From Gracilaria gracilis (Eukaryota > Rhodophyta > Florideophyceae > Gracilariales > Gracilariaceae), in the NCBI GenBank assembly GCA_030374805.1, contig JARGSG010000189.1:1054001-1118000 (forward strand): 64,000 nucleotides of DNA. Direction: 5' to 3'. Below, piece after piece: positions 30,985 to 40,149 of the stretch. Position numbers and translations under genes: made by a program. The notes below the pieces were generated by a model, which was not told where the DNA came from, did no database searches, and was given only the letters and a program-made list of their open reading frames with translations. The number at the start of each line of letters is the position of its first letter. Positions within the stretch are counted from its first letter, which is position 1.

Positions 30985-31782
30985 ATGCGTCCGTTCTCGT
31001 TAGTGCCAACGCTGCTGCTTGTATGGCTCCTGCCCGCCGTCGCACGCGCCGCGTGCGAAGGTGAACAGTCGTACGTGCTTTCCCTCAAAATGTCCTTTAC
31101 ACAGAATATCAACCCGTTAATCCCGTCGCGTGAAAAGGCGCGAATCCCCGTGGTGGTCGCCGTGTCACACAAGCCCAGCTACCATCTGTTTGAGCGATCG
31201 AAGAAGTTGAGTGATGCTGCCGCCGAGGTGGCGTCTGCCGGAAAGGCTGATGAAATCAAACACCAGTTCGATATCCTGCGTGACTCTGATGATGTGTACT
31301 CGTTCCGCATACTTCACGATATTCCAATCGATGATATTTCGCAGCTGCAGCTCAAAGTCAAGGATTCCGCCTCTAGAATTTCGCTCATGGCGCAATTGAG
31401 CCCTTCTCCTTCCTGGTTTGTTGGTATTGATTCGTTGGATTTGTGTCAACGATCGGACTTCATTCTGGAACGCCAAAACATTCGAGTCAAGAATTTCAAC
31501 TCGGGGCTTGATAGCAGTCGCGAGTTTGATATGTCCGATCCCTACAATGAGGGTGACACGCTGCCTGTTGAGACTCTCACAGCTTTGGAAACTGATGCCA
31601 ACCTTGCTTCATTGTCCATTGAACAAGGAACATTGGGCGTTAGTATTTGGAAGATCATTTTAGGCGCTCTTGCCGCTGTTGCCGTTCTTGCTGCCGTTAT
31701 TTGCGTGGTTCTCCCTATGTGGCGGAGAAGGAAGAGGACTGCCCAAATTCCTCTCACCACTCAGGAAGGAACGGAATGGTAA
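30985..31782 (+). CDS. Spondin_N-domain single-pass membrane protein
   Basis: This 265-aa protein starts with a clear signal peptide (about 1-22, LVPTLLLVWLLPAVARA). The lumenal/extracellular part matches the spondin N domain: 'RIPVVVAVSHKPSYHLFERS' parallels the 'SPLIGASHSPDYSLW' strand, and 'LSPSPSWFVGIDSLDLCQRSDF' parallels the diagnostic 'MGPSPDWxVGLxxLxLC' segment, followed by 'FNSGLDSSREF' in place of 'WDAGTDSG'. One membrane helix follows at about 225-248, then a short basic tail (MWRRRKR). Animal F-spondin is a secreted matrix protein; bacterial homologues exist. Here it is a stand-alone, membrane-anchored domain. The first in-frame ATG gives the signal peptide and is therefore preferred. 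It faces the kelch-Hint gene tail to tail. Confidence 0.8.
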   Translation: MRPFSLVPTLLLVWLLPAVARAACEGEQSYVLSLKMSFTQNINPLIPSREKARIPVVVAVSHKPSYHLFERSKKLSDAAAEVASAGKADEIKHQFDILRDSDDVYSFRILHDIPIDDISQLQLKVKDSASRISLMAQLSPSPSWFVGIDSLDLCQRSDFILERQNIRVKNFNSGLDSSREFDMSDPYNEGDTLPVETLTALETDANLASLSIEQGTLGVSIWKIILGALAAVAVLAAVICVVLPMWRRRKRTAQIPLTTQEGTEW

Positions 31783-32097
31783 TGAGCAATGGCGCTTTCG
31801 CATCCATGTTGCATTTAACTTGTCAACGTTTCCGTATTGTGCAACGGCCTGTATTGCGTCGCGGCAAAACGTGCTCATCTAGCAAAGTACTTTGTGCAGT
31901 TATTGTTTAGAAACAAGCTGAGGTTTCTTTCTTGTGTAAAAGGAGCCCTGTTGTAGAAGAATGCTTTCCCTTCTCACTTAATCGAAAACCAAGCGAAACA
32001 CAATTTGGTGCTCCGTAGTTAGCTTACTAATCTCTTTTGTCGTCGTACGTCGCCTTTCACAGATCGCCCACGGAAAAGGGCCCGTATCATGCGACAA
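31783..32097. other. short convergent intergenic region
   Basis: This 315-bp gap separates the 3' ends of the Spondin_N gene (plus) and the kelch-Hint gene (minus), and presumably holds both 3' UTRs. Nothing else was seen. Confidence 0.5.
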
Positions 32098-34080
32098 TTA
32101 ATTCCTCCAGAAAGTGGCATCCAAAGTATGCAGCACCACGCTGTTCACAAGTTCCATATGTTCACGCTTTCTGAGCGTTCGGTATATAGCTTTCAGTGGA
32201 GCCAGTAACATCTTGACGACGGTCGGGTGAAGCGCAGAAGTAGATGTACTGGCTATCACACCATTCACAACGATATCACCGTGCAAAGTATGCGGATTGT
32301 GCAAACCCATTGCCTTCACCCTGGACGTGTCGGTCACGGTTGCAGTGTTTGAGTCGTGTGATATGGACAGCTTGTCTCCAACGCGCACGCGCGACGCTTC
32401 CAACAAAGCCCCGTTAACGTACACCAAGTGCCCTGCTGATAGTGTTAGCGAAGCACCATCGATTGAGGTTGTGATATGAACAAACTCGGAGTGCTTGTCC
32501 GCGTGATTGTGTGAAAAGAAGTAGACCTCACTGTATTCATCAGGATGAGCAACTTTCACTCGATCGCCGATACGCAACGAACCCATGGCCTTGATGGAAC
32601 CATCCTCGAGCTCCACAGTGGCGTCAGACGGGAAACAAGCCGGATCGCTGCTGCCACCTCCAGCGGTGCCGGCAGTTGTGGCAGAATCTTCTGGTGATGG
32701 TGGCGATGCTAAACAAAGCAGAAAAAAAAAAAACAAGCGGTCAGATGGTTGTTTCGCTCCAGCGAAAAAGAAGACGCGGACCGAATCTGGAGCTAGACCG
32801 AAGCGAAATAGTGATATACGTGAAGAAAAGCAACTTACGATTCGATGGAGTGCTGGTAGCGTCGATTTCGTCTGCTCCGACAGCTGCACCCGAAGTATCA
32901 TTCGGGGTCGAAGGCTCCTCCGAGCCCTGTTGCCCACTAGGGGAAGGTGAAGTGGATGAAACAGGGGAAGGCTCCTGACTGGTCGGTGCTTCAGTTGGCG
33001 CACTGGTTGCGGAGCTGCCACATACCGGCAACTCATCACCGTCATACAGAGCATATGTGTCAGTTGCTGGGTCGCCAGCACCAATGACACGCTCACCGCC
33101 CGCAATCCAGACTGCTCCACTGCATGAAACAATGCCCGTGCCGTGACGCGGTTCCGGTAGAGATGGACCCGGTTGGAAGGACGAGCCCTTGAGCACATCG
33201 ACCTCGGTCCATGCACGGTTGTCACCTTCACCTCCCATAACGTACACCATACCACCGAGCACCGCCGATGCTGTACCTCCGCGGGGACGGGAGAGTTGGG
33301 TCAGAGTGCTCCACTTGCTTGTGGCAAAGTCATACACATCCACGTCTGCAATCGGGTCGTCGAAGAACTCTGGAAAGTCTGACGTGGAGAGACGACCACC
33401 TGTGACATACAGCTTGTTATCAAGCACCACAGCGTTGCAGTGATCACGCGCTTCGTCGTTTAAGCAAGAGTATGCGGTTAGAACAGCTTGACTCGGTGCT
33501 GTGATGACAAGGAATAGCAATTGGGCTGCAACTTACGGTTGGGCATATCGGGAAGCTGCTCCCATTCTCCGGTGGCAGGGTCGTACGAGTCGAACCACGG
33601 AACAACCTTAGCACCTTCGCGATGGCCGCCAACATTTCCAGTGACAAGGTAGACCTTTCCTTGGTAGAAGAAAGCGCCACCGGCACCTCTTGGGCGACTA
33701 ATTTCAACATCCTTAAACCACTTGTCGGAATCCGGGCAATAACGCCAGATGTTGTTGACAGTATCTTCGGCGGGGAAGGCGCCCGTCCACGCACCCGCCA
33801 CCCAAACGCAGTTATCCGGACCCTGAAAGGCTTGAAAGTGATGCATTTCCAACGAATTGGTCTGACGAGCTGTCCATTGCAGAGCTTTGGTATCGAGTAT
33901 GTGGACGTGATTGGTGCCACGTCCGCCGAGAAGACATATCTTGTTTCCGTCGCATCGAGAAAGAGAGGTTTCTCCGCGACCTGGATAACTGCCGGAAACC
34001 GGAACTTTGTTCCAGGAGAGGGCGCCCACGGTTGACGTATAGAGCAAGAATACTACGAGCAGCTGGCACTCGAAGCGCAT
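32098..34080 (-). CDS. secreted kelch-repeat protein with C-terminal Hedgehog-type Hint domain, two introns
   Basis: Exons 34080-33537, 33498-32839 and 32708-32098 join in frame into 604 aa. Introns are 38 bp (GTAAGT...TCACAG) and 130 bp (GTAAGT...polypyrimidine...TTTAG), both phase 1. A signal peptide (1-20) leads into about six kelch repeats (roughly 20-340), then a Ser/Thr/Pro linker (about 350-420). The Hint domain starts at Cys426 in 'ACFPSDATVE' and includes 'SLRIGDRVKV', 'LTLSAGHLVYV' (His495) and 'DIVVNGVIAST', each parallel to Hedgehog C-terminal sequence. Such domains cleave themselves from the upstream protein by N-S acyl shift at the Cys. Here the usual TxxH is SxxH, and the Asp used in sterol transfer appears replaced in 'FFSHN'. 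A ~40-residue helical tail follows. It is probably processed in the secretory pathway. Confidence 0.85.
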
Positions 34081-34392
34081 GGCGCGCTTAATCGTTCGGT
34101 ACTTGGTGGTGGCTTGAAGTAATTGTTTGTTGCCCTCCTCACAAGCGGGGGTGTAGGATGGATGAAATGGATTCGACAAAAGCTCGAAAGCTTCGTGGTG
34201 TTGGGGGGTACGTGTAGATAGACGCGATGTAAGAATGGTGGATTCCGATGGGGAAGGACCTGTCGGGCCACCACGTTATCAACTTGCGTATCCGGCGTAA
34301 CGGAGGGTAAATCTATCATACGTGTACAGAATGTACCAAAGTGGCAGTATTGAAATTTCCAGGGAACCAATACTGTAGATAGATACCGTGTA
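34081..34392. promoter_or_regulatory. upstream region of the kelch-Hint gene, bordering the transposon
   Basis: This ~310-bp stretch should include the promoter of the minus-strand kelch-Hint gene. It contains GTAGATAGA at about 34205 and GTAGATAGATACC at 34374-34386. It ends at the TA target-site copy (34391-34392) of the mobile element, so the insertion lies about 310 bp upstream of the gene. Confidence 0.45.
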
Positions 34393-34421
34393 CAGTGCGC
34401 GAAACGGCTATACGACACCCC
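34393..34421 (+). repeat. left terminal inverted repeat of the Tc1 element
   Basis: It begins CAGTG and ends in ACGACACCCC. It pairs with 35911-35939 at 24 of 29 positions. A second copy of its inner word lies at 34581. Confidence 0.9.
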
Positions 34422-34704
34422 AGGTTTCAGCCCGCACATGCGGGGGTGCTGCAGCTTACAATTAGTGCTTTACATAGACTATCCGTTACATAAAAGCGAA
34501 TAAAACGAGCCGTGTTTTTTTGTGGAAACAGCCGCCATTCTTGCGTTAGAACAAAACGGCTACTACTCGCCGCGAAGTAGCTATACGACAGGTATACCAT
34601 TTGTAGAGAGCACAGCCAGTAGCACCAATCTAAATAAACTGAACACCAGTACTCAGTCCCAAAGCAACCTTCAAGTTTACTACATCCCTTTCAAACACAA
34701 TAAC

Positions 34705-35702
34705 ATGCCGAAGGGCCAATTTCTAACCGACAAAGAAAAAGGTCAAATAGAGGCCTTTAAAGCAAGTGGCCACTCTGTAGCAGCAATTTCGAGAAACATT
34801 GGACGTAGCAGAGACGTCATATCTCGCTATTTGAAGAACCCAGGCGAGTATGGGAAAAGGAAATTGCTTGCAAAAGAAACAAACCTGTCGGTCACCGCCC
34901 GCCGTCGGTTGGTTAAAGAAGCAGCAAAAGGTCATCAATCCGCATCACAGCTGAAGACCGCTCTTCAGTTGCCAATATCGAAGCGGCGTGTGCAGCAAAT
35001 TCTTTCGCAAACATCGCAGCTAAATTCAAGAATATTAAAAAGGCCCCACCACTGCAGTATCACCACAACCTACATCGCCTAAATTGTGCAAGACGTAGGC
35101 ATGCATGGGCACCTGGAGATTGGCGACGGGTTGTGTTTTCTGATGAGAAAAAATTTAACTTGGATGGCCCGGACGGCTTTGCCTACTATTGGCACGACAT
35201 GCGAAGGGAGGAGAGGAGTATGTCTAAACGACAAAAGGGGGGAGGTGGGGTCATGGTTTCGGAATGTTTTTCAGAAAATGGTGTAGGAACATTGGCAGTT
35301 TTACATGGTAATCAGGATTCTAAAAAGTACGTGAAGACGTTAGAGGACTATCTTATGCCGTATGTGGCAAACACCTACGTAGGAACTTGGGTTTTTCAAC
35401 AGGATAATGCTGCAATTCATACCTCTAAGGTTACTAGAGACTGGTTTACGTCAAATAATATCGAGGTTATGGACTGGCCTGCCCGTAGCCCAGATTTGAA
35501 CCCAATTGAAAACCTTTGGGGCGTGCTGGCGAGGCGTGTGTACGCGGATGCAAGGCAGTTTCTGTCGGTGGAAGAGCTGGTGGACTGTGTTGTGTCAGAG
35601 TGGAACAAGGTGGACCGTAACACGTGTTACAACCTTGTCCAAAGTATGACAAGGCGTTGTGCGTCTGTCTTAGAAAGACAGGGAATGAAAACTGACTACT
35701 AG
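34705..35702 (+). pseudogene. Tc1-family DD34E transposase, one frameshift
   Basis: The reading frame from the ATG at 34705 encodes the paired-type helix-turn-helix DNA-binding region ('LTDKEKGQIEAFKASGHSVAAI', 'ARRRLVKEAA'). At about 35035, in a run of five A, the frame is lost, as if one A were missing, and it stops at 35080. The catalytic part continues in the next frame to 35702. It holds Asp in 'VVFSDEKKF', Asp in 'FQQDNAAIH' and Glu in 'LNPIENLWG', with 34 residues between the second Asp and the Glu, which is the Tc1 spacing. All three catalytic residues are retained, so the frameshift appears recent. Whether it is a real mutation or a homopolymer sequencing error cannot be told here. 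Confidence 0.9.
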
Positions 35703-35910
35703 CGCCACTCTAGCGTGCGTAATGTGTCACAGTTGTCCACCTGTCGTATAGGAATTTTACCCCTTGAGTAACCTTTTAGAGGATATCTTTGTTTTTGTTA
35801 AAGCTTTGGCGCTTTTATTGATTTTGTTTTATTCTCTTTTATACTGGCGTGAAGTGCACAGACTTTGAAGCCTCAGGGAGGGAGAATGTGCCTGCAACGG
35901 ACGAATATGT

Positions 35911-35939
35911 GGGGTGTCGTATAAGGATTTCGCTCACTG
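35911..35939 (-). repeat. right terminal inverted repeat of the Tc1 element
   Basis: It begins GGGGTGTCGT and ends CACTG on the plus strand. It is followed by TA. The inner copy of its word is at 35739-35751. Confidence 0.9.
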
Positions 35940-35941
35940 TA

Positions 35942-36459
35942 TATATAGATCATCATGAGAGTGAAACGAACCCATGCATGTTGCAAGAAGGCATTGATGT
36001 CCTTTGCTGGAGCAACTGTCCCACAAACTAAAGTTATTCCCCTTTTGCCGAAGGGTAGACGCTTCAAGCATTACGCTTGCACCACAAACCCTTTTGCTGC
36101 AACCATGACAAGCCCAACAGAATTCAGACCCATATTTCTTAGTTCTAACTACTCCCGGACTATGTATGAATTATGAACACGTTGATGACGCTCTCATGTT
36201 TGGTATGTATCATGAACTAGTAAAAAAGGTTCCAATCACTTCTTCGATACAAATAGCCTCAGATATGAAGCACATTCAATCGAACACTTTTCATTTCTAA
36301 GACTCAGAGCAAACGCCTCCCTCCAAAACACTTGTTGAGCGAATTCGTAACGCAGTCTGTAAGGGAGAACATCAAAACAACTCTCTACACGGAATGAACC
36401 CGTATCTCATCAACAGCACCATCATCCTCACGGGTAGCTCAAATGTAGCCCTGTGCACT
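35942..36459. other. gene-poor flank of the transposon
   Basis: No gene or strong structure seen. A stretch near 36243 (CTTCTTCGATAC) recurs near 37142 and 38296, which suggests that the upstream part of the dispersed repeat reaches into this region. Confidence 0.4.
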
Positions 36460-36870
36460 TGGGAAAGAAAACATGCACCCTCCCACTGCAGTTTCGCCAC
36501 GAAACATAAACATCAACGTGTTATCTTGTCACACGAAATGCTGACAAAATCCTTCCACGGCACTTCGCTCCATGGAAGCAGTATAAAAGGCGCGGCCGCG
36601 CCGCACAGTTGACCCCATCCTCCTGTTCCTCGCCCGGCCCGCGTTCACTTTCCAACACCATTTGCGCAGAAAAAAGGAAAAGTTGAATGTGTGCTGGGCA
36701 GGTAGTCGACTCGGACGGTGTGCCCGATCGACTTATGTGTAGAGTAGTGTAGATACTGTACTGGTTTCACAATAAACGAAACGTTCTTTCAGAATCTGTT
36801 TTGCGCTTTGCTATGTGTCGCTCTAAATTTCCACTTGTTTCCTTCTATCTCAAAAGTAAATGCAACACAA
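36460..36870 (+). repeat. dispersed repeat copy A, candidate small-RNA gene
   Basis: First of five copies of the same unit. In order: the word ACGAAATGCTGAC (36533-36545), a CTTCGCTCCAT word, TATAAAA at 36582-36588, CAGTTGACCCC about 25 bp later (possible start), a CCGGCCCGCGTTCACTT block, an acceptor-like TTTGCGCAG (36661-36669), 32 nt to GGGCAG|GTAGT, a bulged hairpin at 36705-36732 and AATAAA at 36771-36776. No reading frame is conserved among the copies, so an RNA product is more likely than a protein. The branch-site word is diverged in this copy (TTCCAAC). Confidence 0.7.
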
Positions 36871-37259
36871 ACGTCCTCGGTTTAAGACAAACGCAGAGCA
36901 TTATCTACAAGGGTAGTGGTCTGGTAGGCACATCGAAGCACTGCAAGAGTGCTTCATGATTCAGCCAAAGTTTAATCTTGTGTGGTGTTGGAATGTACGT
37001 TACTCCTTGCCAGCCGCGTTTGTAAGCTACTTTCAATAGAAATTACATAGTTTACCGGGATGTATAAATCGTATGGGCAGCAGTTGATCTTGCTGTCAGG
37101 GTGTTTTCTCTGTCGTACCATCTTAAGAAATTCCAAGTTCCTTCTTCGATGCAATTATTTCGTGCACTATATGCAGCCCAAGACGTACTAATGTCTACGA
37201 CTGGAAGCGAAGAGGGTCGTAGTAAACCTGAGGTTTGTCGAAATCGTCATCATGCGTTT

Positions 37260-37640
37260 TAAATGAAACGTAGCCAAAGACTAGGCCAATGGAATGAATT
37301 CACAACACATCTACATCACTTGCATGTCCTTGCCAATGGCGCGTCCCCACGAAATGCTGACAAACTCATTCCACGGCGCTTCGCTCCATTGCAGCAGTAT
37401 AAAAGCCGCAGCCGCATCGCGCATTTGGCCTCAGCGTCTTGTTCTTCGCCCGGCCCGCGTTCACTTGCATACATCCTGTACCCAGGAAAAAGACACAGTT
37501 GAAACTGAGCTGGGGAGGTAGTCGACTCGGACGGTGTGTCCGATCGACCTAAGTAGCGTAGATATTTAATAGTTCCATGATTAACAGAGCATTCTTTTAC
37601 ACCTGGTGTTGCGCTCTAGTTCTGCTTTGCTCCAAGTTCT
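37260..37640 (+). repeat. dispersed repeat copy B, candidate small-RNA gene
   Basis: Same order as copy A, with a CCAAT box (37286-37290) about 108 bp before TATAAAA (37398-37404). The acceptor-like site is changed (GTACCCAG) and the branch word is lost (TGCATAC). The 32-nt spacing to GGGGAG|GTAGT and the hairpin (37521-37548, fully paired except for one bulged C) are kept. AATAAA is replaced by GATTAACA, so this copy may be decaying. Confidence 0.7.
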
Positions 37641-38424
37641 TCTTCTTCTTATTTATGAGCATCGTATGTTGATTTCTCGTACAATGTAAACTTTACATGG
37701 TCTCGCCAATGAAATGAGGACCAAATGAAGTAGAGCCATCATGTCCTCTTGTACGGTGCAGTGTGGTACCTACAGAGCGCCTTGTCGCGGTGTGACGCTC
37801 TACAACGAGCTCAGAGGACGAACAAAGTGATACAAGGGCCAGCCGGCTGGGACGAAGAAGAGGAGATGAAAACATCACAAGAGTCGGTAGCAAAATGCTC
37901 ACGCACATGAGACTGTACATAGCTTAGGGGTCTGATGTGTTATTAGGAGAACAATGTATTCACTAAGTGAGCGTAACAGGGTTCCACATTTGCAGTCAGT
38001 GACTAGTTTTTCTTAAGGACGTATTATAGGTTGTTGACGGAAGTAAGCAAGACCCTCGCGTCACGAGTACTATATGTGCGTGCTCAAAATGAAGAAGAAG
38101 ATGATGAAGGCCCTGAGGAATTGCTGAATATACTCCTTGGTAACGCTGCTTTCTAACGCCGTTTGAAGGCGGCTCCTACTTGAGACAATAAATGGGGTTT
38201 CTGGAGGAAGCAGGGATAAATGTGGAACGTAAACAATTGATCTTGCTGTCGAACTTTGTATGTGTCGTACGCTCGCAATGGTGTCTCCAGATTCTTCTTC
38301 GATATGAGTATGTAATTCGTGGCCATTCAGCCAGTACTAGTAGTGCCTGTATTTGAAATTGGGATAGAAGGGTTAGAACCTCGGGTAGGTCAACTTCCTC
38401 ATTTTGGTTTTTTTTTTTTTTTTT

Positions 38425-38840
38425 TAGAATGGAAAGAGACCAAAGGAGGAAACCTCCAATGCGATTAATCCACGACAGATCAACGTCAACTTCTAATCTT
38501 GAAACACGAAATGCTGACAAAATCATTCCACGGCGCTTCGCTCCATTGCCGCAGTATAAATGCCGCTGCCGCGCAGCGCAGTTGACCCCCAGCGTCTTGT
38601 TCCTCGCCCGGCCCGCGTTCACTTACTAACAACCTTTGCGCAGGAAAAAAGTATAGTTGAATGTGAGCTGGGCAGGTAATCGACTCGGACGGCGTGCCCG
38701 ATCGACTCAGATAAATTGGTGTAGATACTTCACTAGATTCATAATAAACAAGACGTTTTTTCGAACTCAGTGTTAAGCTCGTCTATGCTCCCAAGGTTCT
38801 GCTTGTTTCCTTTTTCTGAAACTTTCTACAACATAACTTT
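38425..38840 (+). repeat. dispersed repeat copy C, candidate small-RNA gene
   Basis: The most complete plus-strand copy: CCAAT at 38456-38460, ACGAAATGCTGAC at 38506-38518, TATAAA at 38555-38560, CAGTTGACCCCC start-like word at 38579, TACTAAC branch word at 38624-38630, TTTGCGCAG acceptor ending at 38643, 32 nt to GGGCAG|GTAAT, a hairpin at 38679-38706 and AATAAA at 38743-38748. CCAAT, TATA and start spacings are those of an RNA polymerase II promoter. A poly-T run at 38407-38425 lies just upstream. Confidence 0.72.
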
Positions 38841-39152
38841 CAAACTCGGTGTTGCCCCCTGGCTTTTCTTTTCTGATGGATACGCTAATTCTCTCAAGCA
38901 AACGAATTTTGAAAGGACTTTGCTTTTCACCAGGCGACTTACTATTTGACTTCTCTGAGGCAAGGGGAGTAGAGTATGCGTACTTGAATTAATAGAAAGA
39001 ATGGACACGTCGGAAACATGGGAAGAGGGGGATGGCGACGCTGCTTGTAGTCGTCACGATTTCGTTTTTGCTTCGATATGCTTATCTTCTCAAGGCTTCT
39101 TGTCCCTGATTCAAGAGAAAGGATTGTTCTGGTGAGCTGTTCGGCGTTTTGA
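38841..39152. other. intergenic region
   Basis: No gene seen. The sequence follows the 3' part of repeat copy C and leads into a broken gene. Confidence 0.4.
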
Positions 39153-39753
39153 GACGCTCGTCTTTGTGCAGGGGTGCATAACGTAATTGAAGCCCAACAA
39201 CATGCAGATTGGGACAAGGTAGGGCAGAATACATTTCTGCTGTTCTTCTTCATGGGGTACCTTGGTGTTGAATCGGTAAAAGTCGCCCAGGTAGCTGCAC
39301 GTGAGCAGCAGGCTATGAACCCATCATCGGATGAAGATTTCATCACCGTTTCCTTGAAATCCCCGTCCTTCCCTCGCATCGCGGATGGAGCGAAAGAGGG
39401 AGGGTGGATTTCAGGGAAACAGTTATAGAAACTCACGGTAGAGCAAATGGAGGACGGAGATTATGAGGACTACATCAAGGAGAATATGCCTACCGTCGAG
39501 AGTGAAGAACTTCGAGGTTTATTATCAACCAAGACACTCTGCGATGAGCAGAAGTTAAAGTATTGAACTCGCAAAAAAGAGAAGGACGGAGATGTTAAGT
39601 GCACGACGATGAAGAATACTGCCCTTGAGGTAGCCTGTGGACACCACCACTACGTCAGGAACTTCCTGACTGGAAGCCTTGCCGACTTTGTGGCAACCTT
39701 CGATGAAATTGCCGCCGATTGTCGCGTTGGAAAATGCTACGACTACGTTTAAT
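39153..39753 (+). pseudogene. degraded gene, possibly RING/IBR-like
   Basis: One reading frame looks coding over about 600 bp but has in-frame stops at 39426-39428 (TAG) and 39564-39566 (TGA) and ends at TAA near 39753. An acceptor-like CTTTGTGCAG lies at 39162-39171, so this could be the 3' part of a spliced gene. The last third ('DVKCTTMKNTALEVACGHHHYVRNFLT...CRVGKC' in outline) resembles an IBR/RING zinc-binding motif in which several cysteines have been lost. No start codon is identifiable. Short introns around the stops are an alternative to decay, but no good donor-acceptor pair was seen. Confidence 0.4.
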
Positions 39754-40149
39754 TATCGATCAGAACTGTTACTGTGATTGCTCTGCTTAACGTAGAAGCT
39801 CAACCCTTTTGTGATCACCAGCGGGTTGTATCGGTACGCCTGGGTGGAAATCTCTAGGAATCTGGGATAGTGCTATCTTGTTCGGGGGTACCCTTTGGCT
39901 TCGAGTTAGAGGGCTTGGTATGTTGACGGGGCCTTCAAACATCTCTTGCAGTATTCACACCCTAAACTGAGAGTCAAAAAGAAAGACGGGATAAAAGTGG
40001 AAAGCTTGCTGATTGTCCGCTCCGAAACAATGGGTAACCATTCCTACGATGTTATCGGTGTTCGTTGCGTGCACCAAAATCTAAGGCAGAGTGGTATGAT
40101 ACATGCGGGCGAGAAGGAGGTCAAAACTGTTACAGTTGGGCAAGGCACA
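39754..40149. other. intergenic region
   Basis: Short stretch between the broken gene and the 3' end of the first WS/DGAT gene. A plus-strand open frame here runs into the antisense of that gene and has no family features, so I do not call it. Confidence 0.4.

Larger units (their letters stand above)
34393..35939 (+). mobile_element. Tc1/mariner DNA transposon with IR/DR ends
   Basis: The element is 1547 bp long and is bounded by CAGTG...CACTG with TA on both sides (34391-34392 and 35940-35941), the target duplication of the Tc1 group. The 29-bp terminal inverted repeats (34393-34421 and 35911-35939) match at 24 positions. The word CTATACGACA of the terminal repeat occurs again about 170 bp inward at each end (34581-34590 and, inverted, 35742-35751), an IR/DR arrangement like Sleeping Beauty. 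The single gene inside encodes a DD34E transposase carrying one frameshift. The ends look intact, so it could still be moved by a related transposase. Confidence 0.92.

Noticed and set aside
34393-35939. Programmed frameshifting of the transposase
   Set aside because: The A-run at the break is not a canonical slippery heptamer and Tc1 transposases are normally one frame; a lost base is simpler.
36394-36612. Short ORFs inside repeat copies A, B and C
   Set aside because: Their frames and stops differ among copies, so selection for a protein is not evident.
36460-38840. Repeat copies as solo LTRs of a retrotransposon
   Set aside because: TATA and AATAAA fit an LTR, but no TG...CA ends or target duplications were found, and the homology extends upstream past CCAAT. 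Not fully excluded without a genome search.
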